Shown: piece by piece, positions 56,400 through 64,000 of the stretch | Layout of the letters: each line of letters starts with the position of its first letter | How positions within the stretch are numbered: the first letter of the stretch is position 1 | Assembly (NCBI GenBank): GCA_020081605.1 | Contig: JAHREC010000045.1 | Span: forward strand, 2,976,001-3,040,000 | Reading direction: 5' to 3' | DNA length: 64,000 nt | From: Albifimbria verrucaria | Taxonomy: Eukaryota; Ascomycota; Sordariomycetes; Hypocreales; Stachybotryaceae | The notes under the pieces: model-generated | Told to the model about the DNA's origin: nothing | Databases searched by the model: none | What the model saw: only the letters and a program-made list of their open reading frames with translations | Position numbers and translations under genes: made by a program

Positions 56400-58326
56400 T
56401 CAGGCAAGGCTGCCTTTGTATTCTCTTGACTGCGAAGGTTTGACTTTCCGGCGGACCCTATCCGAGAATGTTACAGTTGATGATGTCATGCTTTCAGGTG
56501 TTCCAGCTCCGAAACACTGTCGATCCTCTTCACGAGGTCCACCTGTCGGCTTTTGGTGTGAAAATAGGGTGATTGAGACGCTGAAGAATGATGGCTTCAC
56601 TTCATTGCCTTGAAGTTGAGCTCCTTCGCGACACTTGATAACAATGAACACGGTAGCGTTACCATCTAGAACACCAACATCCATCACATCGGTTGCTTGC
56701 TCGTAAGTCTGGGTTGCAAACCAATCTGTATTCAAATTTCTGACAGCAGCCGTCTTCTCTATGTCCTTCCGAACCCAAGCATAGCACCGTGGATTGTCAG
56801 CTTCCAACCACAGATTCACTACCAATAATTCTGAACCATGTTCAGTTGCCGCGGATGTTGGTGACGTAGACGTGTTAACTTCAAATTCTAATGATAGGGG
56901 CCAGTTCCCCGGTCCGGTTTTGAACTGAGCCATGGCAGAACGAATATTTTCGCTGTAGATGCGCTGTCCCCAATATCGTCAACGAGGCCCTGCTGTATCA
57001 AGCGTGCGTCCTTGGGGAACGATGTTATGAAGGTAATATTTGCGTTCGAAACGCTGGGTCGGGAAGCAATGATAATTTCCAACCCTTCGAGATATGGAAC
57101 GACCCACCGCTTTGGCGTAAGATGAGTCTGATGGCTTGTAGTGAGATACAAGTCCTTGATGGAAAATGTGGCAAGCATTGCGTCGTCCACTAGGATGACT
57201 TGTGAACCCATTGCCCTATCATACGTCACGTAACCCTGCTTTCGACTTGCAGTAATGGCTATACATACATGTCTTCCTTCATATATGTACTCGGTCCAAA
57301 GGATCATGAACTTTCCCTCCACACCCAGTAAAGATGCATCGGCCTCTCGCACAAACATCCATGCCCGCAAGCCACGGCTAGTCAGCTGCGGAGGGTGCCT
57401 AATCATTGCTGGGCCTGATTCATTTCCAGGGTAGTCGTTGCGAAAATCGTAGAATGGCTTCAAGTCTTCGTAGCGACAGGCCATGCCTTCAACGGACCAA
57501 GCGCCTTTTCTGGGAAATAGAGATGGGCTGAATGCGACAACAGGCAAAACACCTTTCTCCAGCCCCGCTCTCCAACGTTGGTGCAAAGCAGCAGTCCAGA
57601 TGAGAAACGAATAATCTTCTGTCCGCTGAAGGATCTCCGTCTGGAGGCGAAGAAAGGACTTTTGCCCTCTCCGTAAAGAAGAGGCATGTGGATGTCAAAA
57701 ATGCCCAAAGACAATAGGCTTCGTCTTCAACCCTGGCTGTCTTCCTGTTTGCAGCCCAAGACATTTTCTGGGCTACAGAATAGTTTTCCAGGTTCCGGTT
57801 AAGGAGAGCTTCAGAGGGATGGCAGTTATCTTGGTGATGATGTTCTGCAAACTCCATTTTGTGCCAAGAACAGTCCAGTCCTGGGCATAAAACTCGACCT
57901 TCGAAGGCGCAATCAGTTCCTGAAGGCACCAGCCACGAGTGAACCACCTCGCCTTCTCAAATTTTTCTTGAGAAATGTGCGGATCTCGCGGGGCACGTCT
58001 TCTAAGAGTGCATAGCATACTGTTGAATGTCGGTACCACGCATACATGGAGTTGATGGCCTCTGAGAGCTCGGTGCTATTGGTGCTATCTATGCAGCAGG
58101 TGTCGATCCATACCCAGTCAAGGCCGTCTTTCTTTGCTTGCTCGCAGCACCCACGGATCTTGGCAAACCCTTTTCTCTCGTCTTGGCCGTCTCCCTTGAG
58201 CTCCTGCATTGTGATTTCTTCATCACCCCAGGTATGAGATAGGATCGCATAAGAGGGCTTTGAGCCATCCTCAAGGTCGACGGGGTAGAACTTGAGCTGG
58301 TACGTGTGAGAGTTGAGCAAACGCAT
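56400..58326 (-). CDS. HET-domain protein, frames broken
   Basis: Starts MRLLNSHTYQL, the typical HET opening. The HET domain continues with YAILSHTWG, KIRGCCEQAKKDGLDWVWIDTCCID, TELSEAINSMYAWYRHSTVCYALL and KARWFTRGWCLQELIAP, then EDEAYCLLGIFDIHMPLLYGEG. The C-terminal part (about 300 residues) is the usual unassigned region of HET-D/E-type genes. It shows at least five frame steps, each met by one added base (57983-57987, a CCT/CCC site, a TTT run, an AAAA run and the GGGG run near 56921). HET proteins control nonself recognition and can trigger cell death. Whether this gene is active is unknown. Confidence 0.83.
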
Positions 58327-59425
58327 GACGATGCACTGTGGAATTGCTGCCCAAAACACGATGGCAATGCGCCGTTAGCGGTGAGTCTGAAATGTCACGC
58401 ATGATTGTCAGCAGTTAGCGGAAGGGGCAGGGATATGGATGGACGGATGGATGGAGCCCTGGGTCCTTGACATCTGCAGCAGTGCAGTAAAACCAGCATC
58501 CGCCGCTGCACCCCGACCTTGCGAGGTACAGCGAGCGCCTCACAGCTGTCTGGGGCCTACAAGGCCTGCAGTACAGTGCACATCCACCAAAATTTGGTAA
58601 ATGCCATACTATCTTCTCCTCCGCTAACACCTCGCATTGGTACGCCTTAACAGAGATTTTGCAACATTTGCTACGCGCACGGGCCCTGTTCTACTTGCGC
58701 AGCTCATGTCCGCCATTTCAGAGCATACTGCCGAATTCTACAGATACCCAGTCACTATCTGGGGCCCATCCCGGCAGGTTAAGACCCCACAACATCGGAT
58801 CGCGATAGCAACCATGATGGAGTTTTGGGTCGGCAAGTCCCACATCAACGAATGGTCCTGGAGTAACTTCTTCATACTATTTAGAATAAAGAGTCTGAAG
58901 GGAATGGAGCAAGCAACGTCGCCCTTCCCCTTGTACCTCTCGCAGCCGGTATTTCATCCTGATTCATCTCAGTCAGTCCGACTAGGTTTCGGCATGGGTC
59001 ATTATCGCATACACACACAGACAAGAGTGGGCACATTGAAAAGAACTTGCTAGAGTTATGGGCTTGCAAGCCAATGTTTTAGACCTTACCGCAAGTACAT
59101 GCCGCGCAGATATTTCGGCTTCAACTTAATCAGTTCAATTGGGAGGCTAACCAAGTCAACGCTCAGTTTGTCCCTGGAGGAGGTCCTGTTACATTTCTAG
59201 GCGGGACCATAAGCAATCATCTTTGAGGCTTAGCATGTGAGAGTTTCGGTGGAACACGGTAGGGGCTCTGCTTTGGTAAGTGTTAGTTACGTTACATCGA
59301 AGCCAACTGTGAGAGTAGTCAGCAAGGTCGACAGACGTCACCTACTTTAGGCACCAGAATTTACTTGATGAGCACGATATCACAACGATCTTGTGTCTTT
59401 TCACGAACCACCTAATTGCCACAAG
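58327..59425. other. Divergent promoter stretch
   Basis: 1.1 kb between the HET start and the GH20 start. No gene or repeat seen. Confidence 0.45.
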
Positions 59426-60942
59426 ATGATTCCAAAGCCTCAATCGATTTTGAAGACAGGCAATGTCCTTACAATATCACACTCAAATCCGGTAACTGTT
59501 GTCGACCCTTCCCTCCCAAAAGAGGGATACATTCTTGATGTTGGAACTTCTGAAGCCGGCGTGATCCATTTGACTGGTGGCTCGGATGCTGGTATATTCT
59601 ATGGGATCCAAACACTTCGCCAGCTTCTACCACCTTCGACCCTCCGTCATACTGAAGCCGTCTCTCAAGGGCCATGGCAACTTCCGGCACAACGCATCAC
59701 TGACGTACCGCGTTTTGCCTGGCGCGGCGTCTTGTTAGATGTCGCACGTCATTTCATGCCGTTGTCTGACATTTTACGATTCCTGGAACTACTTTCTTTC
59801 CACAAGTTCAACATATTGCACTTGCACCTAACAGATGACCAAGGCTGGCGGCTACCTGTTGACAAGTGGCCGCGGCTTACAACAGTAGCGTGCTGGCGGA
59901 AAAGAACAATGCTAGGCACGACTAATCATGACAATTACGATGCCCGTCCACACGGTGGATATTATTCAAAGGAAGATTTGAAAGAAATTGTCGCCTTCGC
60001 TGCTAAGAGACATATCACAGTGGTTCCCGAGATTGACATGCCTGGGCATATGCAGGCAGTCGTTGCGGCTTATCCAGAGCTGGGGAACGGTGCTGTTGTG
60101 GACGTAAGGGAAACGTGGGGTATATCAAAGCATGTTCTCAACATGTCTGAGGAAGCATTGGGCTTTTGCAAAGATGTTTTGAGTGCTGTCTGCGAGATAT
60201 TCCCCAGCCAGTTTATTGGAATTGGGGAGACGAGTGTCCTCATGATGAATGGAAAATGAATCCCCAAGTGCAGGATCTTATGGGAAAACTCGGATTACCA
60301 GATGAAAACGCCCTCCACGGTTGGTTTATTAAGCAAATGGCGAGTCATTTACATTCTCTGGATCGTCGTGCTTATGGTTGGGATGAGATCCTTGCTTGTG
60401 GAGAACGAACCCCCAGACGTGCTCATTGCAGCGTGGCGTGGATTTGAGCCGACAAAGATCGCATCTCAACGCGGATATCAAGTTGTAGCGTGCCCCGATA
60501 TAACATGCTACTTAGACAAACGTCAGTCAGAGGACAAGAACGAACCGACTCCGGTTGGTACCATACTTACAGTTGATGGCATCTACGCATTCGAGCCAAT
60601 TCCAGAAGGTCTCTCAGATACGGAACGAGAAAACATTATAGGCGCTCAGGCTAACATATGGACGGAACATATGGAAACTGCTCGAAGGGTAGACTACATG
60701 GCATTTCCGAGGCTCTGTGCTTTCGCTGAGGTAGTGTGGGAAAGCCATCCGGTAAAAATATCACCCAGAACTTCAGGAAGCGGTTAGAAGAGCACCTTTT
60801 GCGGCTTGATGCTCTTGGGGTTAATTATCGACACCTGGATGGCCCCCGACCGTGGGATTCTCGGCCCGACGCTCTTGGGAAGCCTAGAACCATGGAGTAT
60901 CGTTTAAACAAACAATCTGCGTTCATTGCCGATTTGCTGTAG
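59426..60942 (+). CDS. Beta-N-acetylhexosaminidase, GH20, frames broken
   Basis: About 505 residues from the ATG at 59426 (MIPKPQSI is the family opening). The GH20b-type N-terminus (GSDAGIFYGIQTLRQLL) is followed by the barrel: WRGVLLDVARHFMP, HLHLTDDQGWRL, VVPEIDMPGHMQA, then GGDECP with the Asp-Glu catalytic pair. Three frame breaks occur at the GGGG run 60234-60237 (just before DECP), the CCCCC run 60410-60414 and the GGG run 60738-60740. No signal peptide is visible, so it may be intracellular and act on chitin-derived oligosaccharides rather than be the usual secreted enzyme. Confidence 0.85.
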
Positions 60943-61923
60943 ATGGTAGGCTTTCGGGTGCCTTCTCGTATAGTATAGAAAGGATGTGGAAATTGGCCTG
61001 CTGACTAGCAATCGTTCGATATCTTATTATGATTTGTAACAATCAGGCTTTATCAAATTGCGCTGTTTCGCTCTTGTTCTGTGTAATTGCTTGGATCTGT
61101 TCCCTCATATGATGTCAAATATCACTAAAAACTTTAATATGAACTGTCCATGGACGGGTAACCAGATTCATAGGGTTGAGTGCTACAAAGTATGCCGCAT
61201 CTGTTGTTGCAAAGAGTATTCTTGCGGACCTATGGCAACCTAGGTATTTCCTTGACTTATTGACATGCCTCATTCAACACAGTGCGGTAGTTAGAGAGAA
61301 TACAGTAATTTGTTCACTCTAATGCCAAACTCAGTAGAAAACCTTCCTAGAACGAAAAATTGAAGCATGAGTTATAATTCCAGACCAATTAATCAACCAA
61401 CCTGACCACTTGGACCACTTTCACAATTGCGTCAAACCCAACAACTGTCACCAAATAGGGAGAATTTTCCGCCTCGGTATGAGTCACAACTTATGTTACA
61501 ACCGGTGTGAGTATAGAAGAGCAGGCTTCCATATGTGCACATGAGTGCATCGAGACCAACTTTGCAAAATTGCTTTTTACGTGTCGAGGGAATAAAGAAT
61601 CAGCCACCAAATTGTACTTGTCGACCTGTATGTCCCGATTTATCAAAGCAAGTGTAGCATATTGCAAACAACTTGCAGAGCATGTTCCGTAATCTCGCGT
61701 ATGCGATACGTATCACAGCATATTGAGTAGAATCTCATGACTCACATTAGAGGATCTCCCGTATCAACGAATACAAATGAGAATATTTTCGATATCATTA
61801 TTCTATAATCATATCCCGCTCAGCTTAGTATCCGCTGTTTTCACTCCCTCCATGCACCACATTCATGTCACATAACATGGCGAAACGTAGTTTTATTTGC
61901 TGTTTATTCTTTAAGCACATCTT
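60943..61923. other. Convergent intergenic, no gene
   Basis: 980 bases, AT-rich, no recognisable gene. Confidence 0.5.
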
Positions 61924-63616
61924 CTATGATTGATAGATCACCCAGTTTATCGCTGTTCCTTCTTGCGAATCAAAATCCTTTATTGCGTTGTAGATCAAAT
62001 CGCGGTGCAATTCGCTCCTTGGTGTGATGGTATATGGAAAAGGTTGTGGATGACTGACCACTCCTTGCGTACCTTCAACGTGAGGCTCAATTGAGACGCC
62101 CTTCTCGTCCTTAGCCTTCGCAATGTTGAAACAAGCCAGTATCTGCGCTATGCCGAGAAACACACTCGAGTCAGCAACATATGCACCTGGGCATCTCCTG
62201 CGCCCGAACCCAAAGCAATACATGTAAGGGTCTGGCTCATTACGAGGTGCTATGTATCGTGATGGATCAAACACTTCCGGCTTTTCGTAAACTTGCGGGT
62301 CATGGAGAAACCACCACACGGAAGGGATGACAAGAGTTCCTTTGGGTATGATATAGCGCCTATACTCGATTTCCTCATCGGTCGAATGAGGCACTCCAAG
62401 CGGTGCAACTGGAAACCATCTCATCGTTTCTTTGACAATTCCCTCAATATATGGCAGTTTATCTCGATCTTCAAACTGTGGAAGGCGTCCTTCTCCCAGC
62501 ACTTGATCAATCTCTTCCTGTGCCATTCGTTGGACTTCCGGAAACTTCGTCATTGCCAAGACAAAACTAGTCAGACTTGATACAGTAGTATCAGCACCTC
62601 CCCGTATAGTGTTGCGGTGGCCCACATAATGGCTTCTTCGTCCTGAGGCCTCAACTGCTGATCAGGGCTTTCACGAAGGCATCCATCAATTAACTTCGAC
62701 ACTAGAGAAGGAGGATAATTCTCCGACCTCATTTGCTTCGTGGTGAAAGAATATGGTATTTCAGCTACAAGCCGATTAATTAGATTCCAATTCTTTGCTG
62801 TTTGCTTGAACGAAATGCCTGGCAGCCAATGGGGAAGATAGTTCAGTGCTGGGATGACATCAACTGGCCAGGTCAGAGGCGTCAAAGCCAAAGAGAAGTT
62901 TTCCATCATGCGATCAACAAGTCGCACAAGAGGATCAGCGGTTTTCTTTTCCACAGAGTAGCCGTATGTGATCTGCAGTATAACGGCGCCGGCCTCTCTG
63001 GATCGAGTGGCGTTAGTCAGTTGTGGTGTTAGGATATAAACCGCAAAGAAATGATCATGCCATCAATTCGCTCACGCATCATTTTGGATCATACTTACTC
63101 TTTAAAGTGCTCTACCAAATTCTGTGGGACTTGAAGAATACGCCTCAACATGTGGGCTACTTCCGCTCGCTGTATGGAAGCGTACTGATCCACCAACTTC
63201 TTCGTCCCTAGTTGTAAGTGAATAAACTTGCGTTGGGCGCGAAAGTTATCGTTGTATCCTTGACTCGTGACATATTTTTCATAGCCGGCGAGCTTGTGGG
63301 CAAATTCCATAAGTGGTCGACCAGACGTTTTCTTTGACGTTTTTTCCAACAGGTCTTTGGCAGCTTCTTGGTCATGCAGAATAAGCATCGTCTGTCCCAT
63401 AACTTTCACCGAGGTAATGAGCCCATATTTGTCTTTGTGTTCAAGCCAGTGACGATATTCTGGTTTGCCTGGTCGGGGAAGGTCCAAGAGATTTCCTATA
63501 ATCGGCCACCCTGGCGGACCAGGAGGGAGTCGACTATTATTGCGTTGGTGAAAGAACAAATAATAAATGATAGAAACAAGAAGATTGAACGCAAGGAATG
63601 AAAACATGGTGACCAT
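61924..63616 (-). CDS. Cytochrome P450 monooxygenase
   Basis: Exon 1 (63616-63099) has an N-terminal membrane anchor (FSFLAFNLLVSIIYYLFF) and the PPGPPGWPIIGN hinge. Exon 2 (62997-61924) has the I-helix GADTTVSS, the K-helix EGIVKETMRWFP (ExxR), the PERF-like DPSRY and the haem loop FGFGRRRCPG. The intron is GTAAGT...CCAG with phase 2. One frame break at the CCCC run 62600-62603 just before the I-helix is mended by one base (LYGGGADTT). About 520 residues. It resembles the O-methylsterigmatocystin-oxidoreductase-like CYPs, endoplasmic-reticulum enzymes of secondary or xenobiotic metabolism. The substrate is unknown. Confidence 0.85.
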
Positions 63617-63650
63617 TTTGAATGTAGTGCTTAGGAAGAACTATAGTGAG

Positions 63651-63672
63651 TTTTTTCTTTTTTTTTTTTTTT
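63651..63672 (+). repeat. Poly-T tract
   Basis: A run of 6 T, one C, then 15 T just upstream of the P450 gene. Its length is likely unreliable given the homopolymer errors elsewhere. Confidence 0.7.
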
Positions 63673-64000
63673 GCCCAGAGGGTTGCAGGCTACACCGGAC
63701 AAATATTGAGGTGAAATTGATATATTCGAACCGGAGTATGGGTCCCAGAGATAACGGCTCAGCTTCAAAAGCTAAATCGATTGATAACCCGATATCACTT
63801 TTATGGTCATCGAACTAGGTGACGTTTTTGACGTTTTCTTGACAGACAAACCGTCGACCTGAGATATCAGAGTTAGGTCTATTTCAGCACCCAGCAACGT
63901 TCAGCTATTCCATGGACTATTGTACAGAATTTAAACCAATGTTTCAGAAAAATCATCACATGCTAAAACTGATCAAATTGGCTAGCCGTCTTTGCATGAT

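Overview
This window is a piece of nuclear genome from a filamentous ascomycete (Pezizomycotina). The evidence is short GT-AG introns of about 42 to 120 bases, fungal Zn2Cys6 regulators, a HET protein, the fungal families DUF3500 and DUF3292, and many divergent promoters. I cannot name the genus. The window holds about 27 genes and no recognisable transposase, rRNA or tRNA.

Layout. 0-4 kb: the end of a saccharopine-dehydrogenase-like enzyme and two SDR/epimerase-type reductases. 4.7-24.7 kb: a Zn2Cys6 regulator, a cupin of the quercetin 2,3-dioxygenase type, an alpha/beta-hydrolase, a salicylate-hydroxylase-type FAD monooxygenase, a 124-residue unknown protein, a second Zn2Cys6 regulator, a fumarylacetoacetate-hydrolase-family enzyme, a DUF3500 protein, an MFS sugar-type transporter and a GH78 alpha-L-rhamnosidase. 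The order of activities (uptake, derhamnosylation, flavonol ring opening, ester cleavage, aromatic hydroxylation, acylpyruvate-type hydrolysis) reads as a catabolic cluster for flavonol glycosides such as rutin. Five promoter regions of this block, three of them shared by divergent gene pairs, carry an 11-bp palindrome of the form CGG-(A/C)ATT(T/C)-CCG, the kind of site Zn2Cys6 dimers bind.

25-38 kb: an NAD-dependent epimerase, an AflR-like regulator and an EthD-domain protein; then a membrane-anchored lectin-like propeller, a MetX-like hydrolase and a DUF3292 membrane protein. 38-44 kb: an intact FAD monooxygenase, then a secreted beta-lactamase-like protein that lies between two 87-base inverted repeats 3.9 kb apart. 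44.5-51.4 kb: an MFS sugar transporter, a Zn2Cys6 regulator and an apparently cytosolic GH36 alpha-galactosidase, a plausible raffinose/melibiose utilisation set with a shared 29-30 base promoter motif. 52-64 kb: a small possibly secreted protein, a URE2-like glutathione transferase, a HET-domain protein, a GH20 hexosaminidase and a cytochrome P450.

Caution on quality: about 18 of the genes need one or more frame corrections, and nearly every correction is one missing base, usually in a run of 3 to 5 identical bases. The pattern looks like consensus-sequence error rather than gene decay. I therefore annotate these genes as CDS and mark where the frame breaks.
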